64,000 nucleotides of DNA from Bacillota bacterium (GCA_023412005.1 JAEYOE010000032.1:68534-132533), one strand, 5' to 3'. Positions 23,935-31,738 are shown, counted from the stretch's first letter. Notes: generated by a model from the letters alone, not told the origin. Numbers and translations: made by a program.

Positions 23935-24557
23935 AGGGGCTGATATTAAAGGATATGTATAGCCTGAGGAAGTACGGCAGAACCATGCTGCTGCTTGCTG
24001 TGTTCTACAGTTTCATGATATTTATGATGGGGAATGCCGACGTGTTTTTGGGGACGGTTGTCATCATGTTTGCGGTTGCCTCCATAACTTCGTTCGCTTA
24101 CGACAATCAGGCGGGGTGGGATATCTATGTGAGTACGCTGCCGGTGAGCAGAAGGAATGTGGTGATGAGCAAGTATGCGCTGTCGTATCTGCTGGCGCTG
24201 CTCGGCGGGCTGCTCGCACTGCTTGTGGGCTGGGTCAACGGAATTATAAAGGGTACCGGTAACTTTTTTGAGATGCTCGTGTCTGCTTATGCGATGTTTG
24301 CGATCGCCGTCATCTTTGTCAGCGTATTGCTGCCGCTTATCTATAAGTTCGGCGTGGAACGCTCGCGCATCATTATCATTGCTGCTGTGGCAATCCCGGT
24401 TGCGGCGGTGATGGCGCTGGCGCAGACGAAGGCTATCCCCATACCGGATGAGCAGACGGTAAAGCAAGCACTGCTGTTGTCACCGCTGATAATTGCGGCT
24501 TGCTGCGCATTGTCGTATGCGATATCGAATTCGATTTACCGGAAAAAAGAAGTATGA
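23931..24557 (+). CDS. ABC-2 type permease
   Basis: 208 residues with six hydrophobic segments (for example MLLLAVFYSFMIFMMG; LGTVVIMFAVASITSFAY; ALLGGLLALLVGWVNGI; IIIAAVAIPVAAVMAL; LIIAACCALSYAIS). The N-terminal MKGLILKDMYSLRKYGR is the usual cytoplasmic start of this ABC-2 family. It forms the membrane part of the transporter with the preceding ATPase, and the four-base ATGA overlap indicates coupled translation. The substrate is unknown. Confidence 0.85.
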   Translation: MKGLILKDMYSLRKYGRTMLLLAVFYSFMIFMMGNADVFLGTVVIMFAVASITSFAYDNQAGWDIYVSTLPVSRRNVVMSKYALSYLLALLGGLLALLVGWVNGIIKGTGNFFEMLVSAYAMFAIAVIFVSVLLPLIYKFGVERSRIIIIAAVAIPVAAVMALAQTKAIPIPDEQTVKQALLLSPLIIAACCALSYAISNSIYRKKEV

Positions 24558-24660
24558 TTTGATGATTTTCTATTTGAGTAAAGGCTGTGTCGCCGCGGGC
24601 GATTGAAAGAGAAGGTTACAGCGGCATTATCTGTACGAGCACAGAAGAATTTATAAGCAC

Positions 24661-24688
24661 AAAAAAAGAGCGGATGAACCGCTCTTTT
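24661..24688 (-). terminator. Intrinsic terminator of rpsF-ssb-rpsR
   Basis: AAAGAGCGG-ATGAA-CCGCTCTTT stem with a seven-A run on the plus strand, giving a T-run for the leftward transcript. Confidence 0.88.
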
Positions 24689-24698
24689 ATGGTACTGC

Positions 24699-24950
24699 TT
24701 AGTCCTGCGAATACGGCAGCAGCGCCATCATACGCCCACGCTTCACCGCCATGGCCAAGTCTCTCTGATGCTTGGCGCAAACGCCGGAAGTCCGTCTCGG
24801 CTGAATTTTGCCGCGCTCTGTTAAAAAGCGCTTTAATTTCATGATGTCTTTATAATCAATGCTTTTTGATTTATCCGCACAAAACGCGCAAATTTTACGC
24901 CGGGGTTTTCCGCGCCGCATTTTCTTTTGCGACTTATCGTCGTTCATCAT
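24699..24950 (-). CDS. rpsR: 30S ribosomal protein S18
   Basis: 83 residues. CAFCADKSKSIDYKDIMKLK and ERGKIQPRRTSGVCAKHQR are the S18 core. Cys21, Cys24 and Cys58 are present, marking the zinc-ligand type (C+ form). A basic N-terminal extension precedes the core. S18 pairs with S6 on the platform of the small subunit. It is last in rpsF-ssb-rpsR, 19 bases after ssb, and ends at a strong terminator. Confidence 0.96.
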   Translation of the reverse strand: MMNDDKSQKKMRRGKPRRKICAFCADKSKSIDYKDIMKLKRFLTERGKIQPRRTSGVCAKHQRDLAMAVKRGRMMALLPYSQD

Positions 24951-24969
24951 AACTTACTCCTCCTTTTCG

Positions 24970-25401
24970 TCAAAAAGGCATCTGCTCATCATCCAGAGGC
25001 TCAAAATCGTCAGGCTCATCGCCGAAAAGACCTGCGTCATCCGGCGGCGGGGGAACATCCTGCATACGGCTACCGCCGCCGCTGCCCCCTTCGCCCTTGG
25101 GCGATAAGAACTCAACATCATCCGCCACGATTTCGGTTACATAGCGTCTCTCACCGTTGTTCGCGTCGTAGCTTCTGACCTGTATACGCCCGGATACACC
25201 CACCTTACGGCCTTTACCCAAAAACTTGGCACAATTGTCGGCCAGCCCGCGCCACGTGACGATGGGTACATAATCGACATCCTTCTTTTCGCCAAAGCCC
25301 CTGTTCACTGCAATTGTAAAGCTGCAAACCGATATGCCCTGCGGTGTCGTCCTAAGTTCCGGATCTTTGGTGAGATTCCCGATTAAAATAGCTCTGTTCA
25401 T
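24970..25401 (-). CDS. ssb: Single-stranded DNA-binding protein
   Basis: 143 residues. The OB-fold runs from MNRAILIGNLTKDPELRTTP to about 105 (FTIAVNRGF; VTWRGLADNCAKFLGKGRKV; YVTEIVADDVEFL). A glycine-rich linker (GEGGSGGGS) leads to the acidic tail DEQMPF, the C-terminal peptide that recruits repair and replication partners. It lies between rpsF and rpsR as usual in Firmicutes, with AGGTTTGTATT as ribosome binding site. Confidence 0.96.
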   Translation of the reverse strand: MNRAILIGNLTKDPELRTTPQGISVCSFTIAVNRGFGEKKDVDYVPIVTWRGLADNCAKFLGKGRKVGVSGRIQVRSYDANNGERRYVTEIVADDVEFLSPKGEGGSGGGSRMQDVPPPPDDAGLFGDEPDDFEPLDDEQMPF

Positions 25402-25417
25402 AATACAAACCTGCCTT

Positions 25418-25699
25418 TTACAGTCTTATCACATTGTATCTTAGCACACTGTCGCTGATGTTGTAATTACGTTCAAGCTCTAAAGGCAACTCAGACGGTG
25501 CTTCAAAAGTCATGAGCACGTAGTAGCCTTCTTTGATGTAGTTGATTTCATAGGCCAGTTTTCTTTGGCCCCATTCGTCAACGTTTTCTATTTTGCCGCC
25601 GTTGTCTGTCACGATAGCCGAGAATTTTTCAATCAGCGCCTTGCGCGCTTCCTCGGCTAAGTCGGGCTTCAAAATATACATGCTTTCGTACTTATTCAT
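25418..25699 (-). CDS. rpsF: 30S ribosomal protein S6
   Basis: 93 residues: MNKYESMYILKPDL start, WGQRKLAYEINYIKEGYYVL core and LERNYNISDSVLRYNVIRL end, the full S6 ferredoxin-like fold. It forms a dimer with S18 that binds 16S rRNA and, in many bacteria, the leader of its own mRNA. A very strong AAGGGAGGT precedes the ATG. It heads the operon, and a folded leader element lies 49 bases upstream. Confidence 0.96.
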   Translation of the reverse strand: MNKYESMYILKPDLAEEARKALIEKFSAIVTDNGGKIENVDEWGQRKLAYEINYIKEGYYVLMTFEAPSELPLELERNYNISDSVLRYNVIRL

Positions 25700-25747
25700 T
25701 TTCTACCTCCCTTATGGACTCTCCGATTCAAAAACATAGCTGCTTTT

Positions 25748-25794
25748 GCGCCGGATGTTGGCCCTGCATCAAACGTGCAGAGCAAGAAAGACGC
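25748..25794 (-). promoter_or_regulatory. Probable S6:S18 autoregulatory leader element
   Basis: In the rpsF 5' region (minus strand) an outer stem GCGTC/GGCGC encloses an asymmetric internal loop whose 3' side contains CCG (CAACATCCG). An apical hairpin GCTCTGCA-CGTTTGA-TGCAGGGC (25783-25761) sits inside. A stem plus CCG-containing loop plus hairpin is the known layout of the S6:S18-binding RNA that lets the protein pair repress its own operon. Confidence 0.5.
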
Positions 25795-25971
25795 TACATC
25801 GTATGATTATATCATCGATGATGAACGCTGACAACATATAATTTGCTTAAAATACACCGATTATTTGACAAATAAACCATACGCTGTGCAACTCGTGGCG
25901 CGTGGCAATTGGTGCATGAAAGCTATAATTAAGCGAATACTATAAGCAGCAAAACGAAAGAAGGATAACGC

Positions 25972-26127
25972 ATGTCGAAAATGAACTGTCAAGGCTGTAA
26001 AAAACCGATGGAAACGCGCTCTATGCAGCACTGCAGGGGCTGCAACGCTTACATGTGCCAGGACTGCTACGACCTCAACAGCGGATTTTGCAGCGATTGC
26101 CAAAGCAGCCTTGAAATGTTCGACTAG
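25972..26127 (+). CDS. Four-CxxC zinc-binding mini-protein
   Basis: 51 residues, shorter than usual gene-calling limits. Eight cysteines form four CxxC pairs: 6/9, 21/24, 29/32 and 40/43, consistent with two zinc sites in a cross-braced or double-knuckle fold. The sequence begins MSKMNCQGCKKPMETRSM and ends in an acidic SSLEMFD. AAGGATAACGC is a good ribosome binding site and TATAAT lies at 25924-25929. Its TAG abuts the DtxR gene stop with no gap (convergent). I do not recognise the family; RNA, DNA or protein binding are all possible. Confidence 0.72.
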   Translation: MSKMNCQGCKKPMETRSMQHCRGCNAYMCQDCYDLNSGFCSDCQSSLEMFD

Positions 26128-26499
26128 TCAGGGCCGATTTTGCAGATAGGCTTTCATGGCTTTTACGGTTTCGGGCGATATCACGTGTTCTATACGGCAC
26201 GCATCCGTTTCGGCCACATCAACATCAATCCCCAAAGACTTGACCAAGAAGTCTGTGATGACATGATGAAGCTCGTGTATGCGTGATGCTTTGTTGCGCC
26301 CTTTTTGTGTAAACGTGACATCACCATACGGCTCCTGATTGATATAGCCCTCTTTTTTCAGGTTGCTCATCGCTCTGTTCACGCTGGGTTTCGTTACACC
26401 CAAAAACCTCGCAATATCAACCGAACGCACCACACTGTTTTTGGCTTCCAGCTCCAAAATTGCTTCGAGGTACATTTCCAGGGATTCGCTGACATCCAT
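26128..26499 (-). CDS. DtxR/MntR family metal-dependent regulator
   Basis: 123 residues from ATG 26499 (MDVSESLEMYLEAILEL, the usual family start); an in-frame GTG at 26520 is possible. The wHTH spans VRSVDIARFLGVTKPSVNRA, then LKKEGYINQEPYGDVTFTQKG. The dimerisation/metal part has HELHHVITDFLV and ACRIEHVISPETVK, matching the DtxR metal ligands (E-x-x-H and C-x-x-E-H type). There is no SH3-like third domain, as in MntR. It probably senses iron or manganese. The inverted repeat in its upstream region suggests autoregulation. Confidence 0.85.
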   Translation of the reverse strand: MDVSESLEMYLEAILELEAKNSVVRSVDIARFLGVTKPSVNRAMSNLKKEGYINQEPYGDVTFTQKGRNKASRIHELHHVITDFLVKSLGIDVDVAETDACRIEHVISPETVKAMKAYLQNRP

Positions 26500-26542
26500 G
26501 TCCGCACCGCCATTTCGCACAATTTATTCTATGATAACATAA

Positions 26543-26558
26543 TTAACCAAATAGTTAA
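26543..26558 (-). promoter_or_regulatory. Putative DtxR-family operator
   Basis: TTAACTATTTGGTTAA on the minus strand has perfect TTAAC/GTTAA ends with a 6-base centre. It lies within a possible promoter (TTTAAC, 17-base spacer, TATCAT), directly upstream of the regulator. Confidence 0.45.
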
Positions 26559-26568
26559 AGGAACGATG

Positions 26569-26727
26569 TTATTTTAAAGACAACAGAAAGAAAACAATCG
26601 CTGCAATCAAAAAAGGGAGAAAAAAGAACAACCGTGTCAGGTTCATATGCTGTATGAATTCTTTCTCGTTATCATCACGCTGCGGATTGCGTATTTTTTC
26701 AAGCAGGCCGCGAAGTTTTTCCTTCAT
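26569..26727 (-). CDS. Small single-pass membrane protein coupled to the PfkB kinase
   Basis: 52 residues: a charged, amphipathic N-terminal half (MKEKLRGLLEKIRNPQRDD) and one C-terminal transmembrane helix (LFFFLPFLIAAIVFFLLSLK). Its ATG overlaps the kinase TGA by four bases (ATGA), a strong sign of translational coupling and the reason I accept such a short gene. It has no recognisable family. It may anchor or regulate the kinase, which is inference from the arrangement only. Confidence 0.62.
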   Translation of the reverse strand: MKEKLRGLLEKIRNPQRDDNEKEFIQHMNLTRLFFFLPFLIAAIVFFLLSLK

Positions 26728-27836
26728 ATTATATAGTACCGTTCCTTCTCATCATAGTGTAAGTGTTTATCGGGTAACGCTGTTTGATTGACGGGGCCAT
26801 CCAGCAGCTGCCGGATATTTTGCAGGGGGAGAATGGCGCTGACAGCATCGTAGGTGGTGCAGCACAGCGCGCCGCTCGCGCAGGCTATGCGTGCGCAGTC
26901 AATCAAATTAAAGCCGTTAATCATGGCGGCAAGGAAACCGGCTATCGCTGTATCACCGCTGCCCAGTGCCGATCTGAAATTATCAACGCGATAGGACGGC
27001 TGAAAGATTTCCATTTTTTCAAAACGGCCCCCGATGGCACCGGCCGATTTAATATAGATGCCGTGCACCCCGCATTTAATGAGCGCGAGCCGTGCACCCA
27101 TCATGAGTATACGATCTGCCAATGAGCGTATCTTTGCAAAATTAAGCGCGCCGCCGCCGGTGACTCTTTCATATTCGGAACGGTCGAGCATATAAAGCGC
27201 TTCATCGAGGCTTGGCATAAACATGTCTATAAACGGCAGTGTTTTTTTCAAAACAGCCAGCCAATCGACCCGGCCGGATTCGCTGGCCGCATCAGGCAGC
27301 GTCATATCAAGCGAGGTTACCAAACCCATCTTTTTTGCTGATGAGAAAATGCGCAGCAGCTCCTCACCGTCGTTCTCATACACTTTTCGCATGACCGTGG
27401 GATATCCAAAGTGGAAAAAACCGCCCTCACGAACCGCAGAATAATCGATGTCATCCGCAGAAAAATCGTTATTTCCTGCAGGATCGTGCAGTATCATTCT
27501 GTCGATACCCGGCGGTGAGAGCACGATGGAATAGGATGAGCGCACGCCGGGCTGCAGCGACACACGGCTGCCGGTCTCCTTTTCCGCCAGATCCGCAATA
27601 AGCTGCCCAAAGCTGTCGTCGCCAATTTTGACGGCGGGCAGCACTTTTAAGCCCATTCGGGACATGGCAAAGCCGGTATTCGCAACAGCGCCTCCGGTAG
27701 CGATTGTGATTCCGTTCATGTGTATCAGCTTTCCGGGGCGGAAGATTGCACGCAAATCCTGTGTTTGCTGTGCCTCAAAAGTGGGACACAAATCAAGACA
27801 GATATGTCCCGCGGCGACAATGTCATAGTTCTTCAT
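26724..27836 (-). CDS. PfkB family carbohydrate (ribokinase-like) kinase
   Basis: 370 residues, longer than the usual 300-330 because of a C-terminal tail (about 345-370, PDKHLHYDEKERYYII). Family elements: AAGHICLDLCPTF at the start, NGITIATGGAVANTG, LGLKVLPAVKIGDDSFG-type core (here MGLKVLPAVKIGDDSFG) and the anion-hole/catalytic motif ALGSGDTAIAGFLAAM near 290-305 with the base Asp. The substrate (sugar, nucleoside or sugar acid) cannot be inferred. It is translationally coupled to the downstream 52-residue membrane protein and apparently transcribed alone otherwise. Confidence 0.85.
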   Translation of the reverse strand: MKNYDIVAAGHICLDLCPTFEAQQTQDLRAIFRPGKLIHMNGITIATGGAVANTGFAMSRMGLKVLPAVKIGDDSFGQLIADLAEKETGSRVSLQPGVRSSYSIVLSPPGIDRMILHDPAGNNDFSADDIDYSAVREGGFFHFGYPTVMRKVYENDGEELLRIFSSAKKMGLVTSLDMTLPDAASESGRVDWLAVLKKTLPFIDMFMPSLDEALYMLDRSEYERVTGGGALNFAKIRSLADRILMMGARLALIKCGVHGIYIKSAGAIGGRFEKMEIFQPSYRVDNFRSALGSGDTAIAGFLAAMINGFNLIDCARIACASGALCCTTYDAVSAILPLQNIRQLLDGPVNQTALPDKHLHYDEKERYYII

Positions 27837-28302
27837 CCGATTCTCCCGTTTCTAAGCCCGCTGCGGCTAAGATGATTTATTATACCACGGTTCGTCTTAA
27901 AATTGTGGTTGGATTCATACCGTCGTCCGCAGTAAATTTTATGAATGAATAAATATAAGATTTTTTCGTACGACAAATATCGACATTATTTTTTTTATTC
28001 ATTTTCAACATTAAGCAGGAGTTTTACGATCTCCCGAATGGTCTATAAAGCTCGCTTTTTCGCATAATGTGGACAACGTTGTGGATAAGTGGGATAGTTT
28101 TATGCATTCAGAACAATATCAATATACAGAGAGAACGCAACTCATTATGAAATAGAATCGAGAACGATTTGATGACGTGAGAAATTATTCATGACTGGAT
28201 AAAAAATATGCAAAACTCAGCATGAGGAGCATCCGGGCCAAGGATAACTTTCTTAAAAAATGGGAAACATATGATCATCCTTAAAAAGGCGGTACGAATA
28301 CG
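27837..28302. other. Intergenic region between divergent kinase and veg genes
   Basis: 466 AT-rich bases. I see no credible ORF, tRNA, riboswitch or repeat. It must hold the promoters of the leftward kinase gene and of veg, but no hexamer pair stands out. GTGGACAACGTTGTGGATAA near 28069-28088 is a locally symmetric stretch (ACAACGTTGT) of unknown meaning. Confidence 0.5.
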
Positions 28303-28566
28303 ATGAATGACGCGCTGGATACAATAAAAGAGCAGATGCGCTCCAACAAAGGGGTGCGAGTGACACTCAAAACCCGATGTGGGCGGCGGGGCGGCATAGA
28401 GATGGGCGGCATTATTGAGGGGCTGTATCCTGAAGTGTTTACCGTTGTAGTCAAAGAGCACGGTTATAAAAGACGCTACTGTTTTTCATATTCAGAGGTG
28501 CTTACCCACCATGTGGAGATAGACCCATATCCAGAACCTCGCCTGTCTCTGCGTCCTGAAACATAA
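28303..28566 (+). CDS. veg: Veg family protein
   Basis: 87 residues, the same length as Bacillus Veg. GVRVTLKTRCGRRGGIEMGG followed by GLYPEVFTVVV and RRYCFSYSEVLT is the DUF1021/Veg beta-barrel pattern. In Bacillus subtilis Veg stimulates biofilm formation through the SinR pathway; the function here is unknown. The last 65 bases overlap the 3' end of the converging hypothetical gene. Confidence 0.88.
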   Translation: MNDALDTIKEQMRSNKGVRVTLKTRCGRRGGIEMGGIIEGLYPEVFTVVVKEHGYKRRYCFSYSEVLTHHVEIDPYPEPRLSLRPET

Positions 28567-29281
28567 GCCAGTAACCGCAGGCATCCGGAGCAGTGCTGCG
28601 CATGTATGTGCCGAATCCCTCCAACCAAATGGGCGGGGCCATGCCGTATTCGCCCGGAACGCCCAATACTTTGGCGATGACGGTATCGCCGCTGCGAATT
28701 TTACCAGCAATATAGTGCCACCAGCCGGATGGCCCCGGATATGAAATTTTGACCCATTCACTTCCCGGATATACCGATGGGAACGGATTGATTCTGTCTT
28801 GGCGAATGACATGCGGGCACGCATCGCAAACGCGCGGCTCGGCAGCCGGTGCCATCTCGGGCGGCGGGTCTTTCAGCTTTGGCGGCGGCGGCGCCTCAGG
28901 CTCGTCGTGTCGGCCGGTTTCTTGTTTTAAGTATTTAAATTTAAAGCGCGCGGCAAACTGCGCCCAATCCGGCCCGGATGATTTGAGCAGGAATGTCAAC
29001 GTGTTTGTGTCGATGACGGCGGCACCTAAGACAGCAGCGAGCGGCATGGCGCTGATACTTTTATGCAATCCGCCGTCAATGATTTCTCCCGCGAGATGGT
29101 CGTTTCCTTCTTTGTCAAAAAGAAAAAGCGAACACGTCGGCGACGGGCAAAACGGTACAGCCAGATCGATCATAAGTTTATTAAGATCAGCTTGGAGCTT
29201 AAGCACAGCAATGTTTTTTTGGTTCTGCGGTGCCCCGCTGTCGCTTTTCAGCATGATGACGCTGCGATTTATGCTTTCCAT
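28502..29281 (-). CDS. Conserved hypothetical protein, tail-to-tail overlap with veg
   Basis: 259 residues. The N-terminal domain (1-125) has no motif I recognise. A proline-rich linker (PEAPPPPKLKDPPPEMAP) leads to a C-terminal domain with CDACPHVIR, NPFPSVYPGSEWVKISYPG, WWHYIAGKI, VPGEYGMAPPIWLEGFGTY and GYWLMFQDAETG. This C-terminal region looks like a conserved uncharacterised domain seen in sporulating Clostridia (general recollection). The CxxC may bind metal. GAGGAAACA precedes the ATG. The final 22 codons overlap veg antisense. Confidence 0.72.
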   Translation of the reverse strand: MESINRSVIMLKSDSGAPQNQKNIAVLKLQADLNKLMIDLAVPFCPSPTCSLFLFDKEGNDHLAGEIIDGGLHKSISAMPLAAVLGAAVIDTNTLTFLLKSSGPDWAQFAARFKFKYLKQETGRHDEPEAPPPPKLKDPPPEMAPAAEPRVCDACPHVIRQDRINPFPSVYPGSEWVKISYPGPSGWWHYIAGKIRSGDTVIAKVLGVPGEYGMAPPIWLEGFGTYMRSTAPDACGYWLMFQDAETGEVLDMGLSPHGG

Positions 29282-29402
29282 TGTTTCCTCGCTTTCTCCC
29301 TATATGTATATGGCAAATGTATTTAGAACATGAGGATGGCCTTAAATTATATTTTCCGATAAAAAAGGCCACGCAGCCGACAAAAATTAACAATAATAGA
29401 AA

Positions 29403-29430
29403 TTGACGCTGTTTTTCCCGATGCTAGAAT
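29403..29430 (+). promoter_or_regulatory. Extended -10 promoter of the riboswitch-InlB-repeat transcript
   Basis: TTGACG (29403-29408), a 16-base spacer and TAGAAT (29425-29430) preceded by TGC (extended -10). The predicted leader is about 270 nt long. Confidence 0.65.
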
Positions 29431-29574
29431 TATTATATGAAGAAAAAAAGGTAAAAAAGTCTTTATCAAGGGCTTCTGACATTGGGGAAATTTAAAAAAG
29501 GAGCGTGTCAGGTATGGCCAGGTCTCCGTAACCCAACCGGCAGAACAGCCGACAGCAGTATTCAGGATGAACAG

Positions 29575-29661
29575 ATGAGAAAGGCAAACCCGCGCGAAAG
29601 CCGGAGACGCAAAGCCTAGAAGTCTAAAGCTTATTAAGCCATGATCGTTCGGCCGCCTCAT
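29575..29661 (+). promoter_or_regulatory. c-di-GMP-I riboswitch (GEMM)
   Basis: P1 ATGAG (29575-29579) with CTCAT (29657-29661). P2 GGC ... GCC encloses AAACC, a GAAA tetraloop (29596-29599) and the conserved GACGCAAAGCC (29606-29616). P3 follows with TCTAAAG and CATGAT, which fit a tetraloop-receptor-type element. These are the diagnostic GEMM-I features. The 3' P1 strand CTCAT is also part of the left arm of the terminator at 29652-29680, so ligand binding (P1 formed) should prevent termination. I predict an ON switch for the downstream surface protein gene. Confidence 0.9.
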
Positions 29662-29680
29662 ATTATGTGCGGCTTTTTTT
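29652..29680 (+). terminator. Riboswitch-controlled intrinsic terminator
   Basis: GCCGC (29652-29656) pairs with GCGGC (29669-29673), with an inner CAT/ATG pairing, followed by TTTTTTT (29674-29680). The left strand shares CTCAT with riboswitch P1. Confidence 0.85.
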
Positions 29681-29710
29681 GCTGCCAAAAATAAGAAAGG
29701 ATAAAATGGA

Positions 29711-31696
29711 ATGAGAAAAAGATTAATTGCGCTGGTTGTGGGGCTATTGTTGCTGATGACATTTTTGCCGACAACAGCGCTTGCTGATGACCTGCCCTTG
29801 GAAGCGGATGCTGCCGTTGCAAGCAGTGATTTTACGCTGACAATTTCGGTGGTGACAAAGCTCGGCGATCAAGTGCTTGAGGGTATCACCGGAGGAAAAG
29901 TGAGCCAACAGGTTTCAAGACATGGAGGAAGATGGTACATCGATCCTTCGGAGTATGACGGTTTCAGCTTTGAGGGTTTTGAAGGGCCGGTATACTGGGA
30001 TAACAGCAGATACTGTGTTGATCGTGACGGAAACAAAGCGGTCACAGCCGTTTTTAAGATGAATTTAAGGTGCTTTAAAACTCTGAGCATTAAAACCTTT
30101 GGGGATGGAACCGTCAGCACAGATCCATCCGGAATCAAGATCGGCGATAACACATATTATCTTAGAGATACCACTGTGACATTAACGCCAAATGCCGCGC
30201 ATGGGTGGTATTTCGATGGATGGGGAAGAGATACGCACGACAGAACAGTTTGCATGCATGCAGATAAGTATGTGGAGGCGTATTTTAAAAAATGCGTATA
30301 CTGTATTAAATTTATGGTGGGTGCCCATGGCACATGGATGAACAACCGAACATCTCCTGTGAACGTGCCGACTCAGTTCGGTGACTTACCCAATGCGCCG
30401 ACAATCAAGCCTCATCTCGGGTACGAGTTCAAGGGTTGGCTGCCCGAACTGGCACCGGCTGATGAGGGTCAGGAGTACACGGCGCAGTACGCCTGCATCA
30501 ACTATCCCATCACATACGATCTTAAAGGCGGTGCGGCGGCGAATCCGGATTCATATACCATCGAGACGGGCTCTTTTACGCTGAATAATCCAACCAGAGA
30601 GGGCTACATCTTTACCGGCTGGAGCGGAACCTGCATTCCGGATGGCGCCATGTCAGTGACCATTCCGGGAGGGTCAACCGGAGCGAGATCGTATGCGGCC
30701 TCGTGGAAGCCCATTAACTACACCGTGACTTACAACATAAACACGGGAGACGGCGGTGTCACAGCACCCAGCCATCATGCATTTGATGTGGAGTCAAACC
30801 TTACGGCCAACGGGTACTACAAGGAAGGCTACACGTTTGAAGGTTGGGCCTTAAGTGCCGGCGCGACAGCTGTTGACTTCACAGACGGCAAGAGCGTTAA
30901 GAATCTCGCAACGACAGATGGCGCTGTGGTGGAGCTGTTTGCGGTTTGGAAGATCAAAACGTTTAATGTGTCGTTCTATCAACAGGACGGGATAACTCAG
31001 ATCGGCCAGACGCAAGCCGTCAATTGGAACACGGCTGCAGTTCTTGAAACGGCACCGGCTGTTGTCGGCCATACCTTTGACAAGTGGGTTCTGACGGGAG
31101 ACGATGATACGCAGCCCAATAGTCTGACCAACGTTAAAGAGAACATCAAAGCCGTTGCCAGCTATGTGAGGAATGCGTACATCGTTAATTTCTTAGATTA
31201 TCAGGGCAATGTCATCGGATCTGATACCGTGCTGTACGGAGACCCGGCCAAAGCGCCTGCCGTTCCCGCCAGAGAGGGCTTCACCTTCATCGGCTGGGAT
31301 AAGGCGTTCGACAAGATTACAGGTGCTCTTGTGGTCACAGCGCAGTACAAGATCAATACGTATACCGTTAAATTCGTGAACTTTGACAGCACCGTGCTGA
31401 GCACGCAGACGATCAACCACGGGTCGGCGGCTGTCGCGCCGGCAAACCCTGCGCGCAGCGGCTACACGTTCACAAGCTGGGATAAGGATTTTAGCAAGAT
31501 TGTGAGCGATTTGATTGTGACGGCACAATACAAGCTGAACGTGGTCAGTGACGATGAGGATATTCCGCGCACGTATGACGACTCGCAGCCCTTCCCATGG
31601 CTGTGGGTGGCTGTGGCGGCGGTGCTCAGCGGCGCGATTGTGGTGATTGTGGTGTCTCAGATGAAACGGCGCAAAAAAACAGGTGACGCTGTTTAA
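29711..31696 (+). CDS. Secreted InlB B-repeat (Flg_new-type) surface protein with C-terminal membrane anchor
   Basis: 661 residues. The signal peptide (RLIALVVGLLLLMTFLPTTALA) has a likely ALA-DD cleavage near residue 26. Residues about 200-620 are a series of InlB/Listeria-Bacteroides-type repeats, each ending in motifs such as REGYIFTGWSG, KEGYTFEGWA, REGFTFIGWDK and RSGYTFTSWDK, followed by VTAQYKIN-like strands. The C-terminus has one transmembrane helix (WLWVAVAAVLSGAIVVIVV) and a basic KRRKK tail; no LPxTG is seen. A likely cell-surface adhesin or matrix protein under the c-di-GMP riboswitch directly upstream. Confidence 0.85.
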   Translation: MRKRLIALVVGLLLLMTFLPTTALADDLPLEADAAVASSDFTLTISVVTKLGDQVLEGITGGKVSQQVSRHGGRWYIDPSEYDGFSFEGFEGPVYWDNSRYCVDRDGNKAVTAVFKMNLRCFKTLSIKTFGDGTVSTDPSGIKIGDNTYYLRDTTVTLTPNAAHGWYFDGWGRDTHDRTVCMHADKYVEAYFKKCVYCIKFMVGAHGTWMNNRTSPVNVPTQFGDLPNAPTIKPHLGYEFKGWLPELAPADEGQEYTAQYACINYPITYDLKGGAAANPDSYTIETGSFTLNNPTREGYIFTGWSGTCIPDGAMSVTIPGGSTGARSYAASWKPINYTVTYNINTGDGGVTAPSHHAFDVESNLTANGYYKEGYTFEGWALSAGATAVDFTDGKSVKNLATTDGAVVELFAVWKIKTFNVSFYQQDGITQIGQTQAVNWNTAAVLETAPAVVGHTFDKWVLTGDDDTQPNSLTNVKENIKAVASYVRNAYIVNFLDYQGNVIGSDTVLYGDPAKAPAVPAREGFTFIGWDKAFDKITGALVVTAQYKINTYTVKFVNFDSTVLSTQTINHGSAAVAPANPARSGYTFTSWDKDFSKIVSDLIVTAQYKLNVVSDDEDIPRTYDDSQPFPWLWVAVAAVLSGAIVVIVVSQMKRRKKTGDAV

Positions 31697-31709
31697 CACT
31701 TTGAATGAG

Positions 31710-31738
31710 CAGGCCGGTTAACCCCCGGCCTGTTTTTT
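31710..31738 (+). terminator. Intrinsic terminator of the InlB-repeat gene
   Basis: CAGGCCGG-TTAACCC-CCGGCCTG stem followed by TTTTTT (31733-31738). Confidence 0.92.

Noticed and set aside
25861..26103. An 80-codon minus-strand frame over the four-CxxC gene
   Set aside because: The plus-strand reading has a ribosome binding site and four regular CxxC pairs; the minus reading has neither.
29508..29575. A second, upstream c-di-GMP aptamer (tandem riboswitch)
   Set aside because: TATGGCCAGGT resembles the 3' part of a GEMM aptamer, but no second GACGCAAAGCC or GAAA-capped P2 is present upstream.
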